Below are positions 26,945 through 35,893 of a stretch of 64,000 bases of DNA, in pieces. The notes beneath the pieces are model-generated. The model was not told the DNA's origin. It made no database searches and saw nothing but the letters and a program-made list of their open reading frames with translations. The first letter of the stretch is position 1; every line of letters starts with the position of its first letter. Source of the stretch: Rhodoligotrophos sp. CJ14. GTDB lineage: Bacteria > Pseudomonadota > Alphaproteobacteria > Rhizobiales > Im1. The stretch is taken from positions 3,794,001 through 3,858,000 of the forward strand of contig NZ_CP133319.1 of assembly GCF_038811545.1 (NCBI RefSeq), read 5' to 3'. A program made the position numbers and the translations under genes.

Positions 26945-28775
26945 CCGCAACCGTTTGACGGGTGCGGTTGGGCGCGTCGCGCTTGGCCCGCTGCCGTGCC
27001 GGCCCATAGGCATGCGACAGGTTGAAGGCTGTATTGACCAGCCCGACATGCGAGAAGGACTGCGGGAAATTTCCGAGCAGCCGCTTCGCTTTCGGGTCGT
27101 ATTCCTCCGAGAGCAGGCCGACATCGTTGCGCAGCCCGCACAGTCGTTCGAACAGCGCGCCCGCATCATCGAGGCGGCCCTGCATAGCATACGCATCCGC
27201 CAGCCAGAATGAGCAGGCGAGGAAGCAGCCTTCATCGCCGCCGACCCCGTCATTTACCTGGTCCGGGGAGTATCGCATGACGAACCCGTCCTGCATCAAT
27301 TCCCGCTCGATCGCGGCGACCGTGCCGAGCACGCGTGGATCTTTGGGCTTGAGGAAGCCCACCTGCGGCACGAGCAGTGATGCGGCATCAAGATGCTTGC
27401 TTCCGAAGGCCTGCACGAAGCTGTTGCGCTCTTCATCAAAGCCATGCGTCAACACTTCGTCACAGATTTGCGCCCGAACATGGCGCCAGTGGTCGAGAGG
27501 CGCGTGCAATTCGAGCTCGTCGGCTGTCTTGATGCCGCGGTCGAAGGCAACCCAGCACATGAGCTGGGAATGGGTGAACCGTTGCTTGGGGCCACGGACT
27601 TCCCAGATCCCGTGATCCGGCTCTCGCCAGACCTTCTCCAGATGATTGAGCAGCACCTTCTGAACCCGCCAGGAATCCTCCACGAAGGCCAGCTTGGCCT
27701 TGTAGGCGGCATGCAGCACGTCTAGCAATTCGCCGAACACATCCAGCTGCGTCTGGCCCGACGCGCCGTTCCCCACGCGAACTGGCGCGCTATTCTCGTA
27801 TCCCCGAAGCCAGGGGATCTCGTTTTCCGGCAGCCAGCGCTCACCGGCAATGCCATACATGATGTGAAGCTGCTGGGGATGGCCGGCTGCCGCACGCAGC
27901 AGCCACTGGCGCCAAGCCTCCGCCTCTTCCCGATAGCCGGCATTCAGGAGGGCATAAAGGGTAAGCGTCGAATCCCTGATCCAGCAGTAGCGATAATCCC
28001 AGTTGCGGGTGCCACCGATCCCTTCCGGCAGCGACGTCGTCGCCGCCGCGACGATCCCGCCCGTTGGCGAATAGGTCAAAAGCTTCAAGGTGATCAGGGA
28101 TCGGACCACCGCCTCGCGCCAGCACTCGGGCACATGGTCCACGCGGGCGCGGGCCGACCATTCGCGCCACCACCGGGTGGTTGCCTCGAGGCTCTCCTGC
28201 CGGTCGGGCACGAAATGCGGGGTCTTATGGGAATTGTGATAGGACAGCGTGAAGGGCACGCTTTCGCCCTTGCGCACCGTGAACTGCGCCACCGTCTTCA
28301 TGTCTTGGCCCTGCAGCGCCACGGGCGTGTGCAACGCCACCGCATCCGGCCCTGCAACGGCACTCAAGCCATAATCATGCCGCCTGACCCAGGGCACGGC
28401 CTGCCCGTAATTGAAGCGCAGCACGAAATCCATGCGCATCTCGACGCTGCCGTCGATGCCTTTGACCAGGCGAATGACATCGACCTTGTCTTCATCAGTG
28501 GTCAGGGGCATGAAGTCGTAAACGGCAACGGTCCCGCTCTCGGTCTCGAACGTGGTCTCGAGGACGGCCGTATCCGGCAAATAGCGCCGGCTAGATTTTT
28601 TGACCTCTGCCACCGGCACGAGTGACCAGTGGCCATTATCCTTGGTTCCAAGCAACGCGGCAAAGCAGGCAGCGGAATCGAAGCGCGGCAGACAGAGCCA
28701 GTCGATAGATCCTGTTCTGCTCACCAGGGCTGCCGAGATCATGTTCCCAATGACGGCATAATCCTCAATGAGCAT
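26940..28775 (-). CDS. Glycoside hydrolase family 15 protein (glucoamylase/trehalase-like)
   Basis: A 611-residue GH15 enzyme of the bacterial/archaeal glucoamylase and trehalase type. The N-terminal beta domain opens with IEDYAVIGNMISAALVSRTG and IDWLCLPRFDSAA, and the (alpha/alpha)6 barrel has NWDYRYCWIRDSTLTLYAL and the late EGCFLACSFWLADAYA plus GLLSEEYDP segments, where one of the two acid catalytic residues is expected. No signal peptide, so it acts in the cytoplasm, perhaps on trehalose or short glucans. No tre genes are next to it. Confidence 0.92.
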   Translation of the reverse strand: MLIEDYAVIGNMISAALVSRTGSIDWLCLPRFDSAACFAALLGTKDNGHWSLVPVAEVKKSSRRYLPDTAVLETTFETESGTVAVYDFMPLTTDEDKVDVIRLVKGIDGSVEMRMDFVLRFNYGQAVPWVRRHDYGLSAVAGPDAVALHTPVALQGQDMKTVAQFTVRKGESVPFTLSYHNSHKTPHFVPDRQESLEATTRWWREWSARARVDHVPECWREAVVRSLITLKLLTYSPTGGIVAAATTSLPEGIGGTRNWDYRYCWIRDSTLTLYALLNAGYREEAEAWRQWLLRAAAGHPQQLHIMYGIAGERWLPENEIPWLRGYENSAPVRVGNGASGQTQLDVFGELLDVLHAAYKAKLAFVEDSWRVQKVLLNHLEKVWREPDHGIWEVRGPKQRFTHSQLMCWVAFDRGIKTADELELHAPLDHWRHVRAQICDEVLTHGFDEERNSFVQAFGSKHLDAASLLVPQVGFLKPKDPRVLGTVAAIERELMQDGFVMRYSPDQVNDGVGGDEGCFLACSFWLADAYAMQGRLDDAGALFERLCGLRNDVGLLSEEYDPKAKRLLGNFPQSFSHVGLVNTAFNLSHAYGPARQRAKRDAPNRTRQTVAA

Positions 28776-28828
28776 GGCTTGATCCTTCTCGTTCGTATTG
28801 CGTCACCGCCAACGATAAGGCGCAAATA

Positions 28829-30391
28829 TTACTCGGCTTCCACCACGCGCCGAATACGCACCAGCCCGATCCGGCGGCCACCATCCATCTCCACGATCTC
28901 GAAATCGAATCCTTTGGCCGAGATCTTCTCTCCTTGTTTTGGCAGATAGCCCACCTGCCAGAGCAGGAAGCCAGCAAGAGTTGAGTATCGATCACCCTCG
29001 TCCGTGAGATCGACCTCGAGCACCTGACTCAAGCGATGGACGTCGGTCTGGCCATCCACCAACCAGGAGCCATCCGCTTCCGTTTCAAATCGCGGCCCGA
29101 CTTCCCCCTCCTCGGGGAAACCGCCGGTAATCGCCTCTAGAACATCGGTGGGCGACACGACCCCTTCGAGCGAGCCATACTCATCGAAAACCATGGCGAG
29201 CTGTACGGGGGAATCGCGCAGCTGCTCCATGACTTGCAGCACATTCATACGGTCATGCACGATGAGCGGCTCGCGCATGACCCGTTCAAGATCAATTTCC
29301 CCCTTATCGACCAGCGCGCTGAGCAGGTCCTTGGCCAGTGCAATGCCGACCACATTATCGATATCGCCATGCGCGATCGGGAAGCGTGAGCGGCCGGAAT
29401 CGAGGATTTTCCGCCTGAGCTCGTCTTGCGGCGAGCTGGGATCGAGCCAGACCACCTCGGTGCGCGGGGTCATGATTGTCCGCACCGGACGTTCGCCCAG
29501 GGTCATCACCCCCTGCACCATGGAGCGTTCCTCGGGCCCAAACAGTTCTTCGACAGTACCGGAGGAAGCCAGCGCCGCGATTTCCGTATCCGCATCCGCC
29601 TCAGTCCGTCCGCCACCAAGCAGCCGCAGCACCGCGGCAGCAGTTCGGTCTCGCACATTGGCTGTCGTCACCAGCCGCATCTTGTTGCGCCGGGCGAGCT
29701 GATTGAAGAGCTCGATCAGCACCGAGAAGCCGATGGCGGCGTAGAGATATCCCTTCGGGATGTGGAAGCCCAAGCCTTCCACCACCAGGCTGAAGCCGAT
29801 CATCAGCAGAAAGCCGAGACAGAGGATCACCACGGTGGGATGAGCACTCACGAAATTCATCAACGGTCGGCTCGCCAGCATCATGACGCCGATTGCGATG
29901 ACCACTGCGATCATCATGACGGTGAGGTGGCTCACCATGCCGACGGCGGTGATCACCGAATCCAGCGAAAACACCGCATCCAGCACCACGATCTGCACGA
30001 TCACTTGCCACATCTTGGCATGTGCTGGTGACTTGCGTTCGTCAGACTGGCTGCCTTCGAGGCGCTCATGCAGCTCGGTCGTGGCTTTGAACAGCAAGAA
30101 GAGACCGCCGACGATCAGGATGAGATCGCGACCAGACAAGCCGAAGCCGAAAATCGTGAACAACGGCTGGGTGAGCGTCACCATCCACGAAATGCCGGCG
30201 AGCAGCCCGAGCCGCATCAGAAGCGCCAGCGACAGACCGATAAGCCGGGCGCGATCCCGCTGCTCGGGCGGCAGCTTGTCCGCGAGAATGGCGATGAAGA
30301 TGAGATTGTCGATCCCGAGGACGATCTCGAGGATGATAAGGGTTCCAAGACCAAGCCAGGCCGTCGGATCACCTATCCAATCGAGTTCCAC
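28829..30391 (-). CDS. TerC-CBS-CorC fusion membrane protein (YoaE/YegH-like)
   Basis: A 520-residue inner-membrane protein. Residues 1-240 are a TerC domain with about seven helices and the acidic motif [15 protein letters not shown] plus the second [12 protein letters not shown]. Two CBS repeats follow (about 300-420; [27 protein letters not shown]) and a C-terminal CorC_HlyC domain (about 435-518). TerC proteins are linked to metal (Mn) export; CBS/CorC parts sense nucleotides or support transport. The start is GTG at 30391 with GAAAGGAAC upstream. I looked for a yybP-ykoY Mn riboswitch in the leader and found none. Confidence 0.93.
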   Translation of the reverse strand: MELDWIGDPTAWLGLGTLIILEIVLGIDNLIFIAILADKLPPEQRDRARLIGLSLALLMRLGLLAGISWMVTLTQPLFTIFGFGLSGRDLILIVGGLFLLFKATTELHERLEGSQSDERKSPAHAKMWQVIVQIVVLDAVFSLDSVITAVGMVSHLTVMMIAVVIAIGVMMLASRPLMNFVSAHPTVVILCLGFLLMIGFSLVVEGLGFHIPKGYLYAAIGFSVLIELFNQLARRNKMRLVTTANVRDRTAAAVLRLLGGGRTEADADTEIAALASSGTVEELFGPEERSMVQGVMTLGERPVRTIMTPRTEVVWLDPSSPQDELRRKILDSGRSRFPIAHGDIDNVVGIALAKDLLSALVDKGEIDLERVMREPLIVHDRMNVLQVMEQLRDSPVQLAMVFDEYGSLEGVVSPTDVLEAITGGFPEEGEVGPRFETEADGSWLVDGQTDVHRLSQVLEVDLTDEGDRYSTLAGFLLWQVGYLPKQGEKISAKGFDFEIVEMDGGRRIGLVRIRRVVEAE

Positions 30392-30845
30392 GAGTCGTTC
30401 CTTTCAGCATGCCGAGGCATTGGGGTTAGGCGGACAGAAATTCTTTAGAGCTCCGTTGTGCAGCCACACAACAGCTTGGCAACACAGCCGCGTCCGTGGC
30501 CCGCAACGAGGACGCAGACTGGCATCCCTTTGCCGAGAGGTCTGGTCCGCCAGAGCTGATTGTGTTTCGCTTGGCTGTGGTGGGAGAAGCAATCATTTGG
30601 TTTGGGCCGGTGTCGATCAGTCGACGGGTCCAATTGTCATTGTTGGCTTCGATCCATGCTGCGGCGTCTGCGCGGCGGAGGGAATGTGATGCTAAGGGAG
30701 ATCGGCCGCTTCCGCCGTGCGCGCGTTGTCGCACGTGCTGTGAGGAGCGCTTCGCTCGCAGATCGTTGCAGGCCTTCCTAGCCATGAAGTTGTGAAGCGG
30801 ATAAGCAGCAGTACTGGGTTCTCATTCACAGAAAGGCTCATTTCC
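30392..30845. other. 454-base intergenic region, no supported gene
   Basis: This lies between the divergent TerC-fusion and NIPSNAP genes. It holds a hairpin GTTGTG-CAGCCA-CACAAC at 30455-30472 and is less GC-rich than its flanks. Several short open frames cross it on both strands, but their translations are Arg/Ser/Cys-rich and have no recognisable domain. The right end has AGAAAGG before the NIPSNAP start. No confident promoter or RNA gene was found. Confidence 0.5.
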
Positions 30846-31172
30846 ATGATCTTCGACCATCGAGTCTATACGATCCGCGCCAACCGCCTCCACGACTTTC
30901 TGAAGATATACGAGACGGTGGCCTTGCCGATGCAGCGCAAATATCTGGGCGAGCCCTATGCCTTCTTTTACTCCGAAGTCGGCCATCTCAATCAGGTCAC
31001 TCATATTTGGAAATATGAAAGCGCCGATGACCGTCAGGCTCGCCGCGACAGGATGACGGCAGATCCAGAATGGCAGGCATATGTGAAGAAAGTTGCTGAG
31101 CTTGATCTGGTGGTAAAGGCGGAGAACCAGTTGCTTCGGCCAGCGACCTTCATGAAAATTCGCGACATCTAA
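30846..31172 (+). CDS. NIPSNAP-family protein
   Basis: A 108-residue protein of the NIPSNAP (dimeric alpha-beta barrel) family: MIFDHRVYTIRANRL, then YEIYxxxALP-like IYETVALPMQRKY, then TEVGHLNQVTHIWKYESADDR-type SEVGHLNQVTHIWKYE, and a LLRPATF end. The family has no settled biochemical role; in bacteria it recurs in catabolic clusters. The ATG at 30846 begins the domain; the longer frame to 30792 adds no homology. It opens the plus-strand catabolic locus. Confidence 0.9.
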   Translation: MIFDHRVYTIRANRLHDFLKIYETVALPMQRKYLGEPYAFFYSEVGHLNQVTHIWKYESADDRQARRDRMTADPEWQAYVKKVAELDLVVKAENQLLRPATFMKIRDI

Positions 31173-31177
31173 GGATT

Positions 31178-31204
31178 GCGCTTTACGGCTGGCCCGTAAA
31201 GTGC
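31178..31204 (+). terminator. Strong stem-loop after NIPSNAP gene, possible terminator or attenuator
   Basis: GCGCTTTACGG-CTGGC-CCGTAAAGTGC can form an 11-base-pair stem (one G-U) with a 5-base loop, starting 5 bases after the NIPSNAP stop. It is followed by ATACACTTTTG, so only a short T-run. It could end transcription after NIPSNAP, reduce read-through into the next gene, or mark an mRNA end. Confidence 0.55.
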
Positions 31205-31238
31205 ATACACTTTTGTCGGCAACGGGATCGGAAGGCCG

Positions 31239-32132
31239 ATGAGCAATACCTGCCAATTCGTGCTTGAGACGGAGCTGGGCGATATTCCGCTTCTATGCGA
31301 CGAGGCTTCGGCGCCCCGGACTGTCGCGGCGCTGCATCGTTCAGCCCCCATCGACGCTCAATTGCACACGCCGAAGATCGCCGGCAGCCACATCTACTGG
31401 CATACGCCTTTTATTTGCGATCTCGAAGGCTCGAGCCACGTGATGGATATGGCCGCGGGCGCCTTCTTCTACTGGCCCGAACGGCAGTTTCTCGAGATCT
31501 CTTTCGCGCCGCTCCAGGCCGAAACCGCGACCGTGACGCCGATTGGCCGAGCCGACTGTCCGGTGGACCTGATAAGAGCGCTGGGTGAGCGGGTACGCCT
31601 CACTCAGGGCCGCGTGATCAACACTGTCCGCCTGACCCCGCTTGGCCGGCGTCAGTCCCAGCCCGCCGCGCCATCATCGCCCCTGGCCGAGATCCGGCGT
31701 TCCATATGGGCCGCCATGCCGGACGAGATAGCAGCTCTATCCGCCCGTCGCGGCATCATGCATCCGATCGGGCCCTTGCTCTACGCGGAAGGCGATGCCC
31801 GCAATCTGCATGAGCTCTTGTGGTGGAGCCGCCAGGCGTTACAGACTGAGCGGCCTGAGATGATCGCGCGTGCCGCGGCCCTGGTCGTGGACAAGACGGC
31901 GACCCGGCTCCGGAACTTCTGCCATCTCGACTGGAGCGCCGATGCGCTTGATCAGATCGGGCGAGCCTTGCGGGACGGCAATGAGCCGGTCGATGCGGTC
32001 ATCGAGGATGCCATCCTGATCGTCGGCAGGCTCTCCGCATGGCTCGATCTTGTGATCCGCTGGAACGACCTCAACGAGGCTGTGGTCACGCATGAGGCTG
32101 CAGCAGCGATGGAGAAGGCAAATGGCCACTGA
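31239..32132 (+). CDS. DUF3830-like (cyclophilin-like fold) protein with helical C-terminal extension
   Basis: A 297-residue cytoplasmic protein. Residues 1-110 resemble DUF3830: an FVLETELGDIPLLCDEAS start, APRTVAALHRSAPIDA, an N-terminal barrel with AGAFFYWPERQFLEIS, and VTPIGR at the end. DUF3830 proteins are about 130-150 residues, so the rest (about 130-297, mostly predicted helix with many Ala/Leu/Arg and two Trp-rich patches) is extra and I do not recognise it. GGAAGG lies upstream of the ATG. The 3' end overlaps the cupin gene by 11 bases, so they are cotranscribed. Function is unknown. Confidence 0.7.
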   Translation: MSNTCQFVLETELGDIPLLCDEASAPRTVAALHRSAPIDAQLHTPKIAGSHIYWHTPFICDLEGSSHVMDMAAGAFFYWPERQFLEISFAPLQAETATVTPIGRADCPVDLIRALGERVRLTQGRVINTVRLTPLGRRQSQPAAPSSPLAEIRRSIWAAMPDEIAALSARRGIMHPIGPLLYAEGDARNLHELLWWSRQALQTERPEMIARAAALVVDKTATRLRNFCHLDWSADALDQIGRALRDGNEPVDAVIEDAILIVGRLSAWLDLVIRWNDLNEAVVTHEAAAAMEKANGH

Positions 32133-32622
32133 ACCTGAGACGAAGTTCACCGAGCCGCTCGTTCTGCACGACGATGACGGCGCCTCCTATTGGCAGCCTG
32201 TGCCTGCCAATGGCTATGTGACAGTGAAGCTGACGCCACAAAATTGGGACGGGCCCTTCTCCGCTGGCGTCCAGATCGTGGCGCCCCATTCCTATATCCG
32301 CAAGCATGCGCACGACCGCAATCTCGAGGTGCTGTTCGTCTGGGGCGGCAAGGGCAGGGCGGTGATCGGCGAGGAAGAATATCCTATGCTTCCGGGCACA
32401 CTGATCATGCTGCCCAAGAATGTCGAGCACAAATTCATCAACGACAGCGACGAGGAGCTGAAGCTCCTCTGGACCATGTCACCTCATGGCCTGGAGGACT
32501 TCTTCCGGCAGATTGGCCGGCCACGCCAGCCCGGTGAACCTGCCCCCTCGAATTTCCCGCGCCCCGAAAATGTCCATGAGATCGAGCGCAATACCGTCTT
32601 CGCCCCGCCGATCGAGGATTGA
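32122..32622 (+). CDS. Cupin-domain protein
   Basis: A 166-residue single-domain cupin. Motif 1 is PHSYIRKHAHDRNLEVLFVWGG (two His, one Glu) and motif 2 is YPMLPGTLIMLPKNVEHKFIND (Pro/His), so the metal ligands HxH-E-H are all visible. It could be a small metal-dependent isomerase, dioxygenase or a sugar/organic acid binding protein. The ATG at 32122 has GGAGAAGG upstream and overlaps the DUF3830-like gene. It lies one base from the hydrolase gene, giving a tight operon. Confidence 0.88.
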   Translation: MATEPETKFTEPLVLHDDDGASYWQPVPANGYVTVKLTPQNWDGPFSAGVQIVAPHSYIRKHAHDRNLEVLFVWGGKGRAVIGEEEYPMLPGTLIMLPKNVEHKFINDSDEELKLLWTMSPHGLEDFFRQIGRPRQPGEPAPSNFPRPENVHEIERNTVFAPPIED

Positions 32623-32623
32623 G

Positions 32624-33433
32624 ATGGCCTTTAACCTGCGTCTGCCGCAGGGCGGGAAAATTGCCTATGAGGTGACTGGCTCGGGACCGGCTCTGATCCT
32701 GGTGAGCGGGCTTGGTGGTCGGGGAGCCTTTTGGCGTCCATTGGTGAGCGAGCTCGCCCAGAGTTTTACGGTCGTGACCTACGATCATCTGGCCACCGGG
32801 CGCTCGAGCCGCGTTAGTGGACCCTTTAGCGTGAGCGGCATGGCTGCCGATCTCCTCTGCCTCATCAGTGAGCTTGATCTTGAGAGGCCGACGCTGATCG
32901 GACATTCAACCGGCGGTGCCATCCTCCAGGAATTGGCGCTTATCCGCTCAGAGAAGGTCGGGCGGCTGGTGCTATCCGCGACCTGGGCGGCACCGTGCCC
33001 CTATTTCCGGGCGCTGTTTGCCAGCCGGCTCGCTATGCTCGACCGAGCCGGATTGGACGAGTACCGGCGGATGGGCGTTGTGCTGCAATACCCTCCCTAT
33101 TGGGCCCGCGACCATGAGGAGCTCTTCCTCAACGAGATGGAGGCACCGCCTCCTGCCAATCTTGAGCTCGAAACCGAGATCGTGCGCGCCAGGATTGCGG
33201 CCGTGCTCGCCCATGACCGCCTTGCCGATCTGCCCAAGATCAGTGCGCCTACACTGGTTGTGACAGCCGCCGATGACATGATCGTGCCCGCTTATCACAG
33301 CGAGACCTTGGCACGCGAGATCCCGGGCGCTGGCCTTGCCATGCTGCCGCGGGGCGGCCATTTCGTTCCACGCACCGAGCCACGCGCCTATGTCGATGCG
33401 CTGATTCCATTTCTGACCGAGACCGCATCATGA
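32624..33433 (+). CDS. Alpha/beta hydrolase
   Basis: About 269 residues of the alpha/beta hydrolase fold. Visible are the oxyanion segment LVSGLGGRGAFWRPL, nucleophile elbow LIGHSTGGAILQE (Ser), the acid in VVTAADDMIVP and the His in LPRGGHFVP. The pattern is closest to 3-oxoadipate enol-lactonase/RutD-type enzymes, which cleave enol-lactones, esters or amides; exact substrate is unknown. The stop overlaps the dehydrogenase start (ATGA). It probably processes the same compound as its operon partners. Confidence 0.9.
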   Translation: MAFNLRLPQGGKIAYEVTGSGPALILVSGLGGRGAFWRPLVSELAQSFTVVTYDHLATGRSSRVSGPFSVSGMAADLLCLISELDLERPTLIGHSTGGAILQELALIRSEKVGRLVLSATWAAPCPYFRALFASRLAMLDRAGLDEYRRMGVVLQYPPYWARDHEELFLNEMEAPPPANLELETEIVRARIAAVLAHDRLADLPKISAPTLVVTAADDMIVPAYHSETLAREIPGAGLAMLPRGGHFVPRTEPRAYVDALIPFLTETAS

Positions 33434-34356
33434 GAGATCTCAAAACCGTCGGCGTAGTGGGGCTCGGCCTCATCGGGGCGCGATGGGCAGCCGTGTTCGC
33501 CCATGCGGGGCTCGATGTCATCGCTCATGATCCCGATCCTGCCCGATGGCAGGAATTCCTCGAGGCTGCACCTCAGCTCTATCAGGATCTTGAGCAGGTC
33601 TCGCCCTCTGCCGGCCCACGGGGAGAGGTTCGCTTCGCCCAGCGCCTCGAGCATGGAAGCTTGCCCGTCGATTTCGTCCAGGAGAATGCCCCGGAACGGA
33701 TCGAGCTCAAGCGGAGGCTTCTCAGCGAAATTGAGCAGGCAGTCGCGCCCGATGTCGTGATCGCGTCCTCCTCCTCTGCCTTGCTGGTCTCGGACATGCA
33801 GACCGAATGCGCTCATCCCGAGCGTATCGTGCTCGGCCACCCCTTCAATCCTGCGCATCTGATGCCGCTGGTGGAGATTGTCGGCGGCAACCACACCGCA
33901 TCCTGGGCTGTGGACCACGCCCGATGGGTCTATGAGCGATGTGGCAAGAAACCGGTCGTCATGTCGCGCGAGATGACCGGCCACATCGCCCTCCGCCTGA
34001 TGGGGGCCATGTGGCGGGAGGCCTTCTTCCTCATCAAGTCGGGCATCGCCACCGCGGAGGATATCGATCGGGCATTCTGCTATGGACCAGGCCCGAAATG
34101 GACCTTGCAGGGCTCCTTCGTCTCCAATCACCTGGGCGCCGGTGGCATCGAGGAGTTCCTGGTCAAATATGGCCCGACCTACGAGGCGATCTGGGCAACA
34201 CTCGGCGACGCGAGCCTGGATCCGGACACTTGCGCTGAGGTGGTAAAGCAGACCCGCGCGATTGTTGCCGATCGCAGCGAGGACGAACTGCGGGCACAGC
34301 GCGACTCTGGTCTTGTTGACATCCTCAGGACCCAGAAGGACAAGGGCGCTCTGTGA
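33430..34356 (+). CDS. 3-hydroxyacyl-CoA dehydrogenase family protein, L-carnitine dehydrogenase-like
   Basis: A 308-residue NAD-dependent dehydrogenase. The Rossmann motif is VGVVGLGLIGARWAAVFAHAG, with the following HDPDP acid; later come SSSSALLVSDM, HPFNPAHLMPLVEIVGG and the C-terminal helical domain GHIALRLMGAMWREAF. This single 3HCDH_N plus half-length C-terminal domain fits L-carnitine dehydrogenase and L-gulonate 3-dehydrogenase more than fatty-acid enzymes. It would oxidise a 3-hydroxy acid to a 3-keto acid. Usual beta-keto-acid cleavage partners of carnitine pathways are absent, so carnitine is not certain. Confidence 0.85.
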   Translation: MRDLKTVGVVGLGLIGARWAAVFAHAGLDVIAHDPDPARWQEFLEAAPQLYQDLEQVSPSAGPRGEVRFAQRLEHGSLPVDFVQENAPERIELKRRLLSEIEQAVAPDVVIASSSSALLVSDMQTECAHPERIVLGHPFNPAHLMPLVEIVGGNHTASWAVDHARWVYERCGKKPVVMSREMTGHIALRLMGAMWREAFFLIKSGIATAEDIDRAFCYGPGPKWTLQGSFVSNHLGAGGIEEFLVKYGPTYEAIWATLGDASLDPDTCAEVVKQTRAIVADRSEDELRAQRDSGLVDILRTQKDKGAL

Positions 34357-34450
34357 CGAAGCCGGCGCCTCGCGCCTTGAGCAGTCGTCCGGTAACTCGA
34401 GGCCCAGCCCAGAATATTTTTGGAGTTGAATATGGCTGTTACCAGGCGGG

Positions 34451-35269
34451 TCAGAGGGTTACCAGCTGAGGCGTCTTTGACTGGGCTCCTTCTTCCAGCC
34501 CAAGAATGTGACCGAGCGGAGAGGTGGCTGGTATATGGCGCTGTTGCCGCCGCACCATCTCGTGCCAGAGATGGATGCAGCAGGTCCTGTGCGTAATGAG
34601 GTCTGGGATGCTCAGGTTCGGATCGAACAGCCTTGAGAACTGCCAGGTAGCCACGGGGTAGAAGACGTCCGTAGGGAGGGCCAGGTGATCGACACCCAGC
34701 TCTTTGGCGAAATGGGTGAGGGCTAGCGGTCCGAAGCTTCCCCAAGGCAAATTTTGTTTGCCCGGATGCAGGCCTAAGCGCATGCCCCATTTTATCTTCC
34801 ACTGTTTGGCGGGCGGTAGCCACGGCGGCACATAGCCTGGATCCTCGCAGATCTCGATCAGCTTATTGAGCAGCGCGGAATGCGGAGGAAGCGCCAGCAC
34901 TGCACCGTTCATCTCATTGTCGACATGCCAGCCAAAGATATGTTCGGCCCGCCGAATCGGACGAATGCAATAAACATCGCAATCGACATAAAGATCAGCC
35001 CCGTTTCGGAGCAGCTGATAGCGGAAGATGTCTGAAAAAAGCGCGTAGCTCCCTCTTTTATGCCTGATGACACGATCACTTGGGAGTGTTTCGCTGGCGT
35101 CCCTGAGCGTGACTCCCTTTGGGACGTCCGAAGGCTCATCGTAGACATGCAGGATCACCTGATGCCCGGCAGCCAGGAACGACCTCAGACATGCGACGGA
35201 AAGGGGCCCGAGTGAGGGACCGATCCAGAAGGTATGGATTTCCGGCAAGTCAATCAAAGCGCAACTCAT
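34451..35269 (-). CDS. GT32-like glycosyltransferase (Gly_transf_sug, DXD motif)
   Basis: A 272-residue glycosyltransferase with the sugar-binding DXD motif: FSDIFRYQLLRNGADLYVDCDVYCIRP, where YVDCDV carries the Asp-x-Asp. The N-terminal HTFWIGPSLGPLSVACLRSF also fits. No transmembrane segment is seen. It is antisense to a catabolic operon and has no polysaccharide gene next to it, so a role in a surface glycan is a guess. Base composition is lower in GC than the flanks, hinting at acquisition. Confidence 0.82.
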   Translation of the reverse strand: MSCALIDLPEIHTFWIGPSLGPLSVACLRSFLAAGHQVILHVYDEPSDVPKGVTLRDASETLPSDRVIRHKRGSYALFSDIFRYQLLRNGADLYVDCDVYCIRPIRRAEHIFGWHVDNEMNGAVLALPPHSALLNKLIEICEDPGYVPPWLPPAKQWKIKWGMRLGLHPGKQNLPWGSFGPLALTHFAKELGVDHLALPTDVFYPVATWQFSRLFDPNLSIPDLITHRTCCIHLWHEMVRRQQRHIPATSPLGHILGLEEGAQSKTPQLVTL

Positions 35270-35302
35270 TCGTCGTGGGCGCCCGCATTCCTGGAAAGTC
35301 GG

Positions 35303-35761
35303 TCACAGCAGCTGGTACACGCGATAGATCGGCCCCTGGGGCGGCCGCTGCCCTTTGGCCACGGCCACTACGCCATTGAGCCAGGCATAGCGCGGATCGC
35401 CAGTCTCGAAGGTCAGCGCTGTACGAAAGTAATAATCTGAGGGATCAACCGGCTCGCCGCGCCGAAGTCGCGCCATCACTTCGGCAGGACCGTGCCGCCG
35501 GCCGATATACTGGATGTAGATCAATGCCCCGTCGTCTGTCTTGAGTACGCCCCGCACGTCGAGCTTCGACAGGCCGTCGGGTTCGACGAATATGGCATCT
35601 GCACCACCCGGAAGGATCTCGCCCTTGAGCTTTGGACCCTCGAACCGTCCGCCTCGAATCACCACGAATTGTCGATCGCCGGCTTCGGTTTTGCCTACCG
35701 AAAGCGGTGGGTTCACGTCGATGCGCAATTCGAACAGGAATTCTGTTTCGATGCTTTCCAT
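35303..35761 (-). CDS. DUF3237-family protein
   Basis: A 152-residue protein of the DUF3237 (UPF0311) family: FELRIDVNPPLSVGKTEAGDRQFVVIRGGRFEGP, then GEILPGGADA, then DVRGVLKTDDGALIYIQYIGRR and a late YFRTALTFETGDPRYAWLN. The family forms a beta-barrel of unsettled function often found near dehydrogenases. The ATG at 35761 begins the conserved part; the frame to 35815 is less likely. It is transcribed toward the GT32-like gene. Confidence 0.88.
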   Translation of the reverse strand: MESIETEFLFELRIDVNPPLSVGKTEAGDRQFVVIRGGRFEGPKLKGEILPGGADAIFVEPDGLSKLDVRGVLKTDDGALIYIQYIGRRHGPAEVMARLRRGEPVDPSDYYFRTALTFETGDPRYAWLNGVVAVAKGQRPPQGPIYRVYQLL

Positions 35762-35893
35762 CTGAGCTTGCTCCTCACTGATCCGATCATTGGCGGGAAA
35801 ATTCCTATTCCGCAAGAGCAGGCGATGGCATTAAGGAAAAGCGCGAAAAGAAAAAGACGAGCATGGGTGGGCTGTTTGAGTGAGGGATGGGCG

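Noticed and set aside
25933-27141. 402-residue open frame antisense across the aminotransferase and GH15 genes
   Set aside because: Composition typical of a complementary-strand shadow and no domain.
30392-30600. yybP-ykoY manganese riboswitch in the TerC leader
   Set aside because: The conserved boxes were not found; only a simple 6-base-pair hairpin is visible.
30426-30785. Possible small gene between TerC fusion and NIPSNAP
   Set aside because: Arg/Ser-rich translation, no ribosome binding site, competing frames on both strands.
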